This document shows positions 9,209-18,577 of a DNA stretch of 64,000 nucleotides, in pieces (position 1 is the stretch's first letter; each line of letters begins with the position of its first letter). The notes under the pieces are model-generated. The model saw only the letters and a program-made list of their open reading frames with translations. It was not told the origin of the DNA and searched no databases. The stretch is taken from contig NZ_JAOART010000045.1 of assembly GCF_025210435.1 (NCBI RefSeq), positions 37,870 through 101,869 on the forward strand, read 5' to 3'. The position numbers and the translations under genes are program-made. The stretch is from Anaeromicrobium sp. (lineage in GTDB: Bacteria > Bacillota > Clostridia > Peptostreptococcales > Thermotaleaceae).

Positions 9209-10600
9209 TTACTTATCATATCTTCCTTTGATTTCAGGCTGTATCTTAGTCTCTAATTCTTCCATTGCTTCCTTAGCAGTTTTTTCTCCCATCCATACAG
9301 GATCTAAGGCTGCACTAATCATAGCATCAATTTTAGATTGATTTTTAATCGTATATACCATTGCTGGTTTACTATGGTTCATTACCATGTCAAGCATGGC
9401 ATCTTTAAATCCTTCTGGATGTGCAGGGTTAGGTCCAACCCATTTCTTTAATAATTCTTGATCTGTATAATACTTTTTCATAGTTGGCATCCATAAACCA
9501 TTTTCATATAAACTTTCTACACCTTCACCGCACATAAATTTAGCCAATTCCCAAGTTTCTTCAAAGTGTTTTGTATCTTTAAAAATGGAGATAGCTCCAC
9601 TGATTTTCAAAGTACCTGATTCCTTATCCATTTTAGGAAGTACTCCGATTCCATAGTTAACATTATTTGCTCCTAAGTCAAGGTTAATCCATTGTCCGTG
9701 CATTGACATGGCAGCAAGCTTAGATTCTATAGCTGCAGCTTGACCTGGTATAGCCCTTGCTTGAATTGGAGATGGAGCAACATGGTGTACATTTATTAAA
9801 TCTGATAATCTTTGTATTGCTTCATATGCTTCTGGCTTTGAATATCCAAAGGTTTTCCCATCTTCTAAAACAAAATCTCCACCGTTGTTTATAACATGAA
9901 CAGACACTGGCCCAAACCAATTTTCAAAGGAAATACCATATTGTTTAATATTATTTGGATCAAATTTTGGACTATTTGCATTATTGCCATTTGTATCAAT
10001 TGTAAGGTTTTTAGCAACGTTTACAAACTCATCCCAAGTCCATGAATTTTCAAACTTACTTGGAGGATAATCAAGACCCGCTTCATTAAAGGCGTCCTTA
10101 TTATAGAACAATCCAAAGCATTCTACTGCTCCACTAATTGCCCAAGCATTATCCCGATTCAGTCTAAACCATATATCATCTACAAAATCTTCTTTACTTA
10201 TTTCAGGATCTTTTTCCATAAGCTCAAACCAGTTATAAAACTTACCTTCTTTAGCAAATTGCTCTCCTTGCTGACCATGTATGTATGCATAGTCTGGTGC
10301 TTGACCACTTGCCACCATAGCCGCTATTTTTGCATCATAATCTGACTCTGGTATATGGATTGCTTTAACGGTTACATTTGGAAATTTATCGGAAAATTTC
10401 TTAGCAGCTTCTTCTACTGCTTTCTTTTCCTGGGGACTTCCCCAGAAAGTCATAGTCAAGGTAACTGGTTCTTTCTCACTTACAGTAGGTTCTTCAGTTT
10501 TTTGGGATGTAGCATTCTCCTTTTCACATCCACTCATAAACATTGTTCCCACTAATATGAGTATAATTACAAATACCATTGATTTTGAAAACCTTTTCAT
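9209..10600 (-). CDS. ABC transporter sugar-binding lipoprotein (solute-binding family 1)
   Basis: 463 residues. A lipoprotein signal ends in the lipobox FMSGC, with Cys25 as the anchor, followed by an acidic serine/threonine linker. The mature part begins LTMTFWGSPQEKKAVEEAAKKF and contains QLGANN-type ligand-domain segments and the DINGNNAN-like insert (IDTNGNNANSPKFDP) common in family 1 carbohydrate-binding proteins. GAGGAGGAATTTCA precedes the ATG. It is the first transport gene after the two-component pair; the 105-bp gap before it may hold a promoter. Its ligand is probably an arabinofuranosyl oligosaccharide, judged only from the GH127 gene downstream. Confidence 0.93.
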   Translation of the reverse strand: MKRFSKSMVFVIILILVGTMFMSGCEKENATSQKTEEPTVSEKEPVTLTMTFWGSPQEKKAVEEAAKKFSDKFPNVTVKAIHIPESDYDAKIAAMVASGQAPDYAYIHGQQGEQFAKEGKFYNWFELMEKDPEISKEDFVDDIWFRLNRDNAWAISGAVECFGLFYNKDAFNEAGLDYPPSKFENSWTWDEFVNVAKNLTIDTNGNNANSPKFDPNNIKQYGISFENWFGPVSVHVINNGGDFVLEDGKTFGYSKPEAYEAIQRLSDLINVHHVAPSPIQARAIPGQAAAIESKLAAMSMHGQWINLDLGANNVNYGIGVLPKMDKESGTLKISGAISIFKDTKHFEETWELAKFMCGEGVESLYENGLWMPTMKKYYTDQELLKKWVGPNPAHPEGFKDAMLDMVMNHSKPAMVYTIKNQSKIDAMISAALDPVWMGEKTAKEAMEELETKIQPEIKGRYDK

Positions 10601-10705
10601 TGAAATTCCTCCTCACCATTATCTATTTATTTTATTTCTTACTTACACTTTAATTTTATAATTTAGTGAATCATTTTAAAATTCCATTCTTTTTAGATTA
10701 GTGGA

Positions 10706-12547
10706 TTATTTTTGTATATTAGGAATTTTTATTTCTATGCGGGTACCCTTTGGTTGTAAATTGTGGACAGTAACACTTGAATCGGCTCCAAATATCAAAT
10801 TTATTCTTTTTTGAATATTATTAATACCAATATGATCTTTTGAGTCATCTAGCATAATACTTCTTTTATCATCATTGAAGCCACACCCATTGTCTTCAAC
10901 AAAAAAGAAGATGTTGCCTTCATCTGTAATTCCATAGATCTTGATCATACCACCATCAATCATTTTATTAAATCCATGTATTATTGCATTCTCTACAAAG
11001 GGCTGCAAAAACATCTGTGGTACCCTGCAGTTTAAAATTTCATTGGAAAATTTATAAACTACATCAAATTTGTCTTCATACCTAACTTTCATTATATATA
11101 TGTAGCTTTTAAGCCACTCTAAATCCGATTCAAAATCAATCAATTCTCCTTTAGTTTTAATGGCATACTGGAACATATTGGATAAATTCACAATCATCTT
11201 GCTAATCTCACTTTCATTATGTTCAATAGCCATCCAATTAATGACATTTAAGGTGTTAGATAAAAAATGTGGATTCAGCTGATGTTTCAAAGAAATAATC
11301 TGGGCTTCCTTTTCTCGAAGTCTCGAAGCATAATTTTCTTCTATAAGTGTATGGATTTTTGCATTCATATCATTAAAGTTATGAATTAGCTCCCCAAATT
11401 CATCCTCCCTTTCTACATGAAGCTTAACATTAAGCTCTCCCCTCCCCATCCTTCTAATACCGTCCAATAATGTTTTTACTGGCTTTACAATGATTTTTGA
11501 TATAAAAAACGCAATAATGATGGACAAGATAGCCATAACAATAGCTTCAAGTACTATCATATAACGGCTCACATTTGGCAGTTCCATTAGTATTTCATTA
11601 GCTGGAACTAATATAATAGAATACCAACCACTAGCATGGATCATATCATAACATATGAGATATCTTTCATTATCTATATAAATAAATTTCACTCCGCTTT
11701 TATCCCTTTTAACATCCTTAAACCAACTAGGGTTTATTACTTTTCCAACCAATTGTGAATCTGTCTGACTAATAATATGACCATTTTCATCCATGACATA
11801 ATATTCATAGCCTGGTGTTTTTATTAGCCCATTAAACTTTTCATCTATAAGGTCTACCTTCATATTTACAACTAATACAGGTCTCTCAATTGATGGGTCT
11901 AAGGATGTCATCACCATGGAACCTTGATTATAAAAATTATCCCTTGTGATTTTTGTCAAGTTCAGCTTCTTAACTGCCGCAAATAGATTAGGATAATATA
12001 ACCCTAATGAACTTAATTCATTTAATTCATACTCATCACTCACATGGTAACTAGGTACCCAATTTGTTCTCCCATGAGCTTCAATGGCACGCTTATATAG
12101 TACAGTATCTTTAAAGGCATCCTTTTTTGCTACTGTTATATCATAGGTCCCAAACTGAAACCTATCTGTTACTAAAAATATTGAATAAATACTTTCATAC
12201 TGTGCTAAGTATTTATTCAATATCCTATTAATTTCTCTATCCACCTTTAAAAGCTTTAGTTTTTCCTCTGGAAGGGGTTTTGCAAAAATATCAAATAGCT
12301 CTTCATCTAAGATTAAACTCATTATGCTGTCTTGAATATGGTTAAATTTAATATCGATAATTTCATTGTTTTTTTTTAGAATCTGAAAGATATTCTCTTT
12401 AGCACCTTCTTGAATAATTTTAGAACTAGTATTATAATAAACCATCCCAATAACTAGAAGTGGCACTAATATTAATAATGCATAGGATAGTATTAGCTTT
12501 TCTCTGAATTTCAGATTTGCCAAATAGTTAAACAATTTTCTAAACAT
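10706..12547 (-). CDS. Sensor histidine kinase, YesM family
   Basis: 613 residues. The ATG at 12547 has AGAGGTG eight bases upstream; a longer frame would overlap the regulator gene and is not preferred. The order is: a membrane segment at about 22-42; an extracellular sensor region to about residue 325; a second segment (IVLEAIVMAILSIIIAFFIS); a HAMP linker; the His_kinase block with the phospho-acceptor in QLNPHFLSNTLN; and an ATPase domain with NAIIHGF and DNGCGF. It is paired with the AraC-type regulator just upstream, and together they probably sense the glycan or its bound form and induce the transport operon. Ligand unknown. Confidence 0.93.
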   Translation of the reverse strand: MFRKLFNYLANLKFREKLILSYALLILVPLLVIGMVYYNTSSKIIQEGAKENIFQILKKNNEIIDIKFNHIQDSIMSLILDEELFDIFAKPLPEEKLKLLKVDREINRILNKYLAQYESIYSIFLVTDRFQFGTYDITVAKKDAFKDTVLYKRAIEAHGRTNWVPSYHVSDEYELNELSSLGLYYPNLFAAVKKLNLTKITRDNFYNQGSMVMTSLDPSIERPVLVVNMKVDLIDEKFNGLIKTPGYEYYVMDENGHIISQTDSQLVGKVINPSWFKDVKRDKSGVKFIYIDNERYLICYDMIHASGWYSIILVPANEILMELPNVSRYMIVLEAIVMAILSIIIAFFISKIIVKPVKTLLDGIRRMGRGELNVKLHVEREDEFGELIHNFNDMNAKIHTLIEENYASRLREKEAQIISLKHQLNPHFLSNTLNVINWMAIEHNESEISKMIVNLSNMFQYAIKTKGELIDFESDLEWLKSYIYIMKVRYEDKFDVVYKFSNEILNCRVPQMFLQPFVENAIIHGFNKMIDGGMIKIYGITDEGNIFFFVEDNGCGFNDDKRSIMLDDSKDHIGINNIQKRINLIFGADSSVTVHNLQPKGTRIEIKIPNIQK

Positions 12548-12560
12548 ATGATTTTCACCT

Positions 12561-14168
12561 CTATTTGCCGATTTCGCATTGCCTTCTATATTCATCAGGG
12601 GTCATATTCATTTTCTTCTTAAAGATTCTATTGAAATATTTAGCATCTTTATACCCTATCATTTCAGCAATTTCATATATCCTATGATCTGTATTTTTCA
12701 AAAGTTCTTTGCTCTTTTCTATTCTTAAACCTATTAAAAATTTGGAAAATGTCGTTCCTGAAAAATTTTTAAACTGACTACTAAAATAACTTGGATTGTA
12801 ATAAAATTTTTCTGCTATACTTTCTAATGATAGGGGTTCATTATAATGGGTCATTATATAATCTATACATTTATGAAAAAGACTATTTTGAATTTTTTCC
12901 TTCTGATTCATCATAATATTAATGATTCTTTCAATAATATCATTTATCTGTACCTTCATCATTTTTAAACTTGCACATTGATTAATTAACACAGCTATTT
13001 CAGACTGGACTTCATCAAAAGCTTTTTCATTGATATTATTCCTTAGCTTTCTAATCTGCTCCATTAAAAGATTAATCATTATATCTTTTAGTTTCTGTGG
13101 CATAATAAGTCTCTCCCCTAACAAGGTTTTTAAAAACTTATCTATATATTCCATACTCTTTTTACAATCTAGTTGGGTTAAGACCTTTAGGAATTCTTCA
13201 TTGTATTTTTTATTTAAGTATATTTTTCCTTGATTATATTTAAAGATTGTATCATAATCAATGCTCTTATTAGGCAAATCATAAAAGCTATAGGTTAGAG
13301 CTTTTTTAGCCATCTCATATGCCTTTGATGCCTCTGTAGAAATATCATCAACAAGAGTACTGATTGCAACTACAACTTTTTCATTATATATTTTTTCAAT
13401 AGTCTGTTTTATTTCAATAATTATATAGTAAAAATCATGATTTTTCATAGCTATATTTTCATGGAGATACATAATAACAATTATCCTAAGTTTGTCCTCA
13501 TTAAGAATAATAGGAATTATACCAAAATCTCTATAGTCTGGTTTATTTATTAACTTTTGGAGATGCTCCCTAGTTGTATTAATATCTTTGCTCATCTTCT
13601 CTGAAGGTGTATCTATTTCAAATAAAAACACTTTTCCTTTATTTGAGCATATCTTATTCTTCTTAATTAATTCGTTTATTTCCATTTGCTTCAAATGATT
13701 ATTCAACCATTTATAAACTTGCAATTCATTATAAAAGGCTTCCTTCTTTTCTAATTGATCTATCATGTTTTGTTTTTCAATAATAGCATTTTGTTCTAAT
13801 TGTATTTCATATTCTATTTTATTTAATACATGGACGATTTGCGTTTCATTTACTGGTTTCAGAAGATAGTTGGAAACCCCATAGGCAATAGCTTTTTGAG
13901 CATATTCAAATTCACCATAGGCACTTAAAATTATAACCTTTATCTTTCCATGGCTCTCATAAATTTCTTTAGATAATTCAATTCCATTTAATATAGGCAT
14001 CATAATATCGGATATGACTATATCTATTTTATCTTTATGAATTATCTCAAGGGCAGCTTTTCCATTGGATGCAGTCATTATATTATAATGGGGCCTTAAT
14101 TTAACTATCATGTTTTTTAATCCCCTTAAATGTCTTGATTCATCATCAACCAGTAATATATTAAGCAT
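12561..14168 (-). CDS. AraC-type response regulator, YesN family
   Basis: 535 residues. The N-terminal receiver domain carries VDDES at 8-12 and the phospho-acceptor Asp54 in VISDIMMP, with K in LLKPVNE. A long middle region of about 270 residues has no recognisable domain beyond coiled-coil character. The C-terminus has two helix-turn-helix units of the AraC type (LSLESIAEKFYYNPSYFSSQF and IYEIAEMIGYKDAKYFNRIFKK). It is transcribed 14 bp ahead of the kinase gene. It probably activates the transport genes downstream and perhaps itself. Confidence 0.93.
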   Translation of the reverse strand: MLNILLVDDESRHLRGLKNMIVKLRPHYNIMTASNGKAALEIIHKDKIDIVISDIMMPILNGIELSKEIYESHGKIKVIILSAYGEFEYAQKAIAYGVSNYLLKPVNETQIVHVLNKIEYEIQLEQNAIIEKQNMIDQLEKKEAFYNELQVYKWLNNHLKQMEINELIKKNKICSNKGKVFLFEIDTPSEKMSKDINTTREHLQKLINKPDYRDFGIIPIILNEDKLRIIVIMYLHENIAMKNHDFYYIIIEIKQTIEKIYNEKVVVAISTLVDDISTEASKAYEMAKKALTYSFYDLPNKSIDYDTIFKYNQGKIYLNKKYNEEFLKVLTQLDCKKSMEYIDKFLKTLLGERLIMPQKLKDIMINLLMEQIRKLRNNINEKAFDEVQSEIAVLINQCASLKMMKVQINDIIERIINIMMNQKEKIQNSLFHKCIDYIMTHYNEPLSLESIAEKFYYNPSYFSSQFKNFSGTTFSKFLIGLRIEKSKELLKNTDHRIYEIAEMIGYKDAKYFNRIFKKKMNMTPDEYRRQCEIGK

Positions 14169-14372
14169 TTAACCATCTCCCTCATTTCTTATAATATGTA
14201 GAAATTATAAATTTTTCTAATATTCATAGCTTTAAAGATTTTATTTCATCCTTGTACAAACCCTTCTCATAGTAATCCATATTCTAATTCTATTATAGTG
14301 CTAATAAGATTAATTGAACATACACTAAATAATAAGGTTATATAGATCATATATGTCCTCATAAACATAAAA

Positions 14373-14399
14373 ATAAGGCTACTTTTATAGTAGCCTTAT
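14373..14399 (-). terminator. Intrinsic terminator after HPr gene
   Basis: Arms ATAAGGCTAC and GTAGCCTTAT around a 7-nt loop. On the minus strand the stem is followed by TTTTTATG. It overlaps the HPr stop codon and closes the whiA-HPr transcript. Confidence 0.85.
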
Positions 14400-14659
14400 C
14401 CCTTTATCTTGTTTAGTAAAAAATCTTCAATTTCAGCCATTGCTTCTTTTTCATCTACACCGGTCACTTTAACAGTTATAGTTTCACCATTTGATACGCC
14501 TAGAGCCATGATACCCATTATACTCTTTCCATTAATTATTTTGTTTTCTTTACCTACAATTATGTCTGATGAAAACTTATTTGTCAATTGAACAAATAAT
14601 GCTGCTGGTCTAGCATGTAATCCAAGCTTACTCTCTACTTTAAAGTCCTTTTGTATCAT
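14396..14659 (-). CDS. ptsH: HPr family phosphocarrier protein
   Basis: 87 residues, the standard HPr length. His15 in GLHARPAA is the PEP-dependent phosphorylation site and Ser46 in NGKSIMGI is the HPr-kinase site; both are present. In Bacillus subtilis the gene at this place after whiA is crh, which lacks the active histidine. Here the histidine is kept, so the protein could serve both sugar phosphotransfer and catabolite control. The ATG overlaps the whiA stop by four bases, so the two are translationally coupled. No enzyme I gene is nearby. Whether another ptsH exists in the genome cannot be seen. Confidence 0.92.
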   Translation of the reverse strand: MIQKDFKVESKLGLHARPAALFVQLTNKFSSDIIVGKENKIINGKSIMGIMALGVSNGETITVKVTGVDEKEAMAEIEDFLLNKIKG

Positions 14660-15618
14660 TTTGCTCCCCCTTTCCCATTTCTAATTCTCTCTGCTATTTT
14701 TTCTATCTTTCGTAATCTGTGATTGACTCCCGATTTTCCCACGGGAGGATCTAACATTTGACCAAGTTCCTTTAAACTTGCTTCTCTATAATTCAATCTA
14801 ACTTCAGCAATTTCCCTTAGATTATCAGGCAATATTTTAAAACCTTCAGTTTTTTGTATATATTCAATATTATTTATTTGACGAATGGACGCATTAACTA
14901 TTTTATTCAAATTGGCCGTTTCACAATTTACTATTCTATTTACGTTGTTTCTCATTTCCTTTACGATTCTTATATTTTCTAATTTTAGTAAGGCAGCATG
15001 GGCCCCCATTATATTTAGTAGATCTACTATACAGTCTCCCTCTTTTACATATACTATATGACTGTTTTTTCTAATGATAGTCTTAGCACTTAAATCATAT
15101 TGCCATAAAAGTTCCTTTAAATCTTCACTATGTTTTTCACTATTATTTACAAATTCTAAATGATATGTTTTTTCTGGGTCACTTACAGAACCAGCTCCTA
15201 AGAATGCTCCCCTCACATAGGATCGTTTACAACAATCCTTCCCGATTAAATTTTGAGGAATAGAATAATCTAAGGAAAACGTATTCTCTTTGCAACGGAG
15301 TATTCCCACATCTGTTAAAATTTCATTAGCTCCTGCTTCACTACTAATAATGATAACATAATGATTATTCTTTTTCAGTAGCTTATTTTTTCTCACCCTC
15401 AGTTCCGTATGTATGCCAAAACATTTTTTAATAAGGGTAAATATCTTTCTGGCTATGGCAGCATTTTCAGTTACTATTTTAATATTTACCTTTTGAAATC
15501 CAGCTAATTGAATAGTTCCACTCATTCTTATCAATGCAGATAATTCTCCTAATTGACAACATTTATTCTCTGGCATTTCTCTAGACAATTCATTTTTAGT
15601 TCTCATGGAAAATGACAT
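14656..15618 (-). CDS. whiA: DNA-binding protein WhiA
   Basis: 320 residues from the ATG at 15618, which follows GCAGGTG with good spacing; eleven further upstream codons are open but lack a ribosome site. The N-terminal part is the LAGLIDADG-like fold (GELSALIRMSGTI, SYVRGAFLGAGSVSDPEKTYHLEF). The C-terminal helix-turn-helix contains LREIAEVRLNYREASLKELG and ends in the family's SGVNHRLRKIEKIA. In Firmicutes it affects cell division and chromosome segregation; in actinobacteria it drives sporulation genes. The neighbours rapZ, glmR and HPr are the conserved set. Confidence 0.96.
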   Translation of the reverse strand: MSFSMRTKNELSREMPENKCCQLGELSALIRMSGTIQLAGFQKVNIKIVTENAAIARKIFTLIKKCFGIHTELRVRKNKLLKKNNHYVIIISSEAGANEILTDVGILRCKENTFSLDYSIPQNLIGKDCCKRSYVRGAFLGAGSVSDPEKTYHLEFVNNSEKHSEDLKELLWQYDLSAKTIIRKNSHIVYVKEGDCIVDLLNIMGAHAALLKLENIRIVKEMRNNVNRIVNCETANLNKIVNASIRQINNIEYIQKTEGFKILPDNLREIAEVRLNYREASLKELGQMLDPPVGKSGVNHRLRKIEKIAERIRNGKGGAK

Positions 15619-15783
15619 TATTAACACCTGCTTTATTCCTGTTAGAAACAAATAATCCGACTCTACACCATTATAGCATAAAAGTCAATTTTTTTCTGTT
15701 GAAAATTGTTCCTCTCAATCTATTTTTTTATTGTAATATATAATTTCTTATTATTAATACTATATTTAAAAGGAGGTTTTATT

Positions 15784-15948
15784 ATGCATCCACATAACAT
15801 GGTAGTAGAATGCCACGTTTCTAATTGTAAACACAATTATGATAATTATTGTCAAGCAGAAAAAATAGAAGTTATTACCCAAACTGGTAGAATAACTAAT
15901 TGTAGTGATGATACCTATTGTTCATCATTTATTCCAAAGAATTCATAA
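15784..15948 (+). CDS. Small cysteine-rich DUF1540 protein
   Basis: 54 residues. The ATG at 15784 follows AAAGGAGG, so the longer hydrophobic upstream reading is not used. Five cysteines lie at residues 10, 15, 23, 40 and 46 (C-x4-C-x7-C-x16-C-x5-C), the DUF1540 pattern, which suggests metal binding. It is on the plus strand, between whiA and the Nudix gene of an otherwise minus-strand block. Function unknown; such small proteins are frequent in spore-forming Clostridia. Confidence 0.85.
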   Translation: MHPHNMVVECHVSNCKHNYDNYCQAEKIEVITQTGRITNCSDDTYCSSFIPKNS

Positions 15949-15976
15949 GATTAATTGAAGAATTAAGGGGTAGATT

Positions 15977-16399
15977 TTATAATTTCCCCCTTGATTCTAA
16001 TATATCTAAAACCTTTTTAACTATAAGTCTTTCATCATCGTACTTGATCATACTTAAAGCCCTATTCATATGAACAAATCTAGCTTCTATAAAACCTTCT
16101 TCTTTAAGTGGTGCACAATTCATAGACTTAGTCTTCATCAAATACCAATGAACGGTCTTCTCTACTACTTCATGATTATTCCAACAATTTTTGAAGGAAT
16201 ATTTTATATTATCTATATAATCTATGATCTCACCTTTTACTCTTCCTTCTTCATATACTTCACGTAGGGCTGCTTGCCATTTATTTTCATCCTTTTTTAT
16301 TTTCCCCTTTGGTAATACCCAATCTCCATTATACTTTTTTAAAAGTAATATGGCATTTCCAAATAGGACTACTCCTCCAGAACTCACTTCCTCTCTCAC
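15977..16399 (-). CDS. Nudix hydrolase
   Basis: 140 residues. Two in-frame GTG codons compete. The one at 16399 is eight bases from AGGAGG, while the one at 16408 overlaps that site, so 16399 is chosen. The Nudix box GKIKKDENKWQAALREVYEE fits G-x5-E-x7-REUxEExGU with all key residues. The C-terminus (HMNRALSMIKYDDERLIVKKVLDIL) resembles diadenosine-polyphosphate or ADP-ribose hydrolases. The Bacillus subtilis yvcI gene, also Nudix, sits in the same conserved block. Confidence 0.9.
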   Translation of the reverse strand: MREEVSSGGVVLFGNAILLLKKYNGDWVLPKGKIKKDENKWQAALREVYEEGRVKGEIIDYIDNIKYSFKNCWNNHEVVEKTVHWYLMKTKSMNCAPLKEEGFIEARFVHMNRALSMIKYDDERLIVKKVLDILESRGKL

Positions 16400-16560
16400 T
16401 ATGCACACCTCCTATTAATATTCTTATAGGATGTTGAATAATTAGAGTTTTTTATTAATAGAAAAGTTTTAGACTTATCCAACAACCTGCCTATTATAAC
16501 TATTTATTCATGTATATAAATCTTGAATAGATTTTATACTTCATTAAATAAATAGATCCT

Positions 16561-17688
16561 TTAACTTTTCTCACTTTGAAAAATATGGATTAATTTTTCT
16601 GAAATCCTATGGGCATCATGTCTTATATAGTTTTTCTTTATATTTACAAACTTCCCTTCTATTACCTTTATATTATGATCTTTTAATCTTTCTTTTTCAC
16701 CTACTTCTAATAATAAGGGCTTAGCCCCATCCTTATGATATTTTTCTAGAACTTCTGTAGGTATATTTTCATCATTTGCAAATACATAATCTATATCTAT
16801 ACCCTTTAAGTACTTATTTATCTCATTCACATGATCCTCCACCGTATATCCACCCGTTTCTCCTGGTTGAGTCATGACATTACTGATGTATACAATACTA
16901 GCACTAGATCTTTTCATAGCTTTTATCATATCTTTCACTAAAAGATTTGGAATTATACTAGTATAGAGACTTCCTGGTCCTAAAAGGATAATATCCGCAT
17001 CATAAATTGACAAAATACATTCTTCTGCTGCTTTTGCGTTACTAGGTTTCATAAAAACTTCATCTATTCGAGATTCTAACTCCTTTACCTTAACTGGTAT
17101 TTGTGATTCACCCTTTATAACACTTCCGTTTTTTAGTTTTGCAAATAAAGTAACATCTTCTAGGGTAACGGGAAGTACTTGCCCTGTTACTGCAAATACC
17201 TTATTTATCTTTTTTATGGCCTCTTCAAAATTTTCTGATATGCCATTCATGGCAGCTATTAGTAAATTACCAAAGGACTGACCCTTTAACATGCCTTCTG
17301 TAAATCTATATTGTAATAGTTTTTCCATAGTAGGTTCCGTATCTGCTAAGGCTAATATACAGTTTCTTATATCTCCAGGTGGTAACATGCCCAAGTCTTC
17401 TCTCAATATACCTGAGCCTCCACCATCATCAGCCACAGTCACTATGGCCGTAATATTTGAAGTAAAATTCTTAAGACCACGAAGAAGTACAGAAAGACCC
17501 GTTCCTCCTCCAATAACTACTATTTTAGGAGCTTTTCCTAGATCCTTCTTGTTTTTTTTACTCTTTCTTATAATTTTTCTAATATATCTAATATAACCTA
17601 CTCCTAAAGATATGCCTAGGAATATTCCAATTGCTAAAGTAAGACCTAAAACCATAATTAATCTGAACTTATTCCCTATTCCAAACAT
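16561..17688 (-). CDS. glmR: GlmR (YvcK-type) gluconeogenesis factor with N-terminal membrane segment
   Basis: 375 residues. The CofD/YvcK fold starts near residue 55 with VVIGGGTGLSVLLRGLKN, then VTVADDGGGSGILRED and LPPGDIRNCILALAD. Family members bind UDP-GlcNAc and help direct carbon to cell-wall precursors through GlmS. Unlike the roughly 317-residue Bacillus protein, this one begins with a hydrophobic helix (residues 9-35) and a basic linker, so it is probably held at the membrane. It lies 12 bp downstream of rapZ and 161 bp upstream of the Nudix gene. Confidence 0.95.
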   Translation of the reverse strand: MFGIGNKFRLIMVLGLTLAIGIFLGISLGVGYIRYIRKIIRKSKKNKKDLGKAPKIVVIGGGTGLSVLLRGLKNFTSNITAIVTVADDGGGSGILREDLGMLPPGDIRNCILALADTEPTMEKLLQYRFTEGMLKGQSFGNLLIAAMNGISENFEEAIKKINKVFAVTGQVLPVTLEDVTLFAKLKNGSVIKGESQIPVKVKELESRIDEVFMKPSNAKAAEECILSIYDADIILLGPGSLYTSIIPNLLVKDMIKAMKRSSASIVYISNVMTQPGETGGYTVEDHVNEINKYLKGIDIDYVFANDENIPTEVLEKYHKDGAKPLLLEVGEKERLKDHNIKVIEGKFVNIKKNYIRHDAHRISEKLIHIFQSEKS

Positions 17689-17700
17689 GTATTTTCTCCC

Positions 17701-18558
17701 TTATAATGGTTTTATATCCCTATGATTTATAATAGTTCTATGACCCTTTTCCTTTAATGTCTCATAAAGTATATTAGCTACTGTTACAGATCTATGTTTT
17801 CCACCTGTACAGCCTATGGCTATTACTAGTTGATTTTTTCCTTCTTTTACATAATATGGAATCAAGAAATCTATCATATCATTTAATTTATTTACAAACT
17901 CAATACTCTCAGGCCATTTCATCACATATTCCCTAATGGATTTGTCATTTCCTGTAAACTCCCTTAATTCATCTATATAATGGGGGTTTGGTAAAAATCT
18001 CACATCAAATACCAAGTCTGCATCTAATAGTATTCCCTTTTTAAATCCAAAGGATTGAATAGATATGGTTATATTCTTACTTTCAATTCCCTTTACAAAT
18101 ATATCTTTAATCTCGTTTTTCAATTGTCCAGTAGTCAAATTAGATGTATTAATTATGTAGTTTGCCATTTCCTTTAAATAGGCTATTTTCTCCCTTTCTA
18201 GCTCAATTCCCTCTGTAATTGATCCTGTAGGGTTTAAAGGGTGGGTTCTTCTAGTTTCTTTAAATCTTTTAATCAACACTTCATTTGATGCGTCTAAAAA
18301 TAGTATTTCACACTCATATCCTTCATTTTTTAAATGTTCTATACTCTTTTTTAAATCATTAAAAAACATTCCTCCCCTAATGTCTATAACTAATGCAATT
18401 TTTTCTACTTCTCCTTGAGCATGAAAGCAAAGATCTGCAAATTTAGGAATTAAAGCAGACGGAAGATTATCTACACAATAAAATCCTAAATCCTCCATAC
18501 ACTTCATAGCTTGACTCTTTCCGGCACCTGATAGGCCTGTAATAATAACAAATTTCAT
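17701..18558 (-). CDS. rapZ: RapZ family nucleotide-binding protein
   Basis: 285 residues. The Walker A motif is GLSGAGKS near residues 8-15; DIRGGMFF and [22 protein letters not shown] follow. The C-terminal domain holds the conserved [11 protein letters not shown] motif. Enterobacterial RapZ guides decay of the GlmZ small RNA. In Firmicutes, which lack that RNA, the role is less clear, though it is linked with glmR and whiA, as here. The ATG follows AGGAG. Confidence 0.96.
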   Translation of the reverse strand: MKFVIITGLSGAGKSQAMKCMEDLGFYCVDNLPSALIPKFADLCFHAQGEVEKIALVIDIRGGMFFNDLKKSIEHLKNEGYECEILFLDASNEVLIKRFKETRRTHPLNPTGSITEGIELEREKIAYLKEMANYIINTSNLTTGQLKNEIKDIFVKGIESKNITISIQSFGFKKGILLDADLVFDVRFLPNPHYIDELREFTGNDKSIREYVMKWPESIEFVNKLNDMIDFLIPYYVKEGKNQLVIAIGCTGGKHRSVTVANILYETLKEKGHRTIINHRDIKPL

Positions 18559-18577
18559 ACTTATCTCCTCCTATCCA

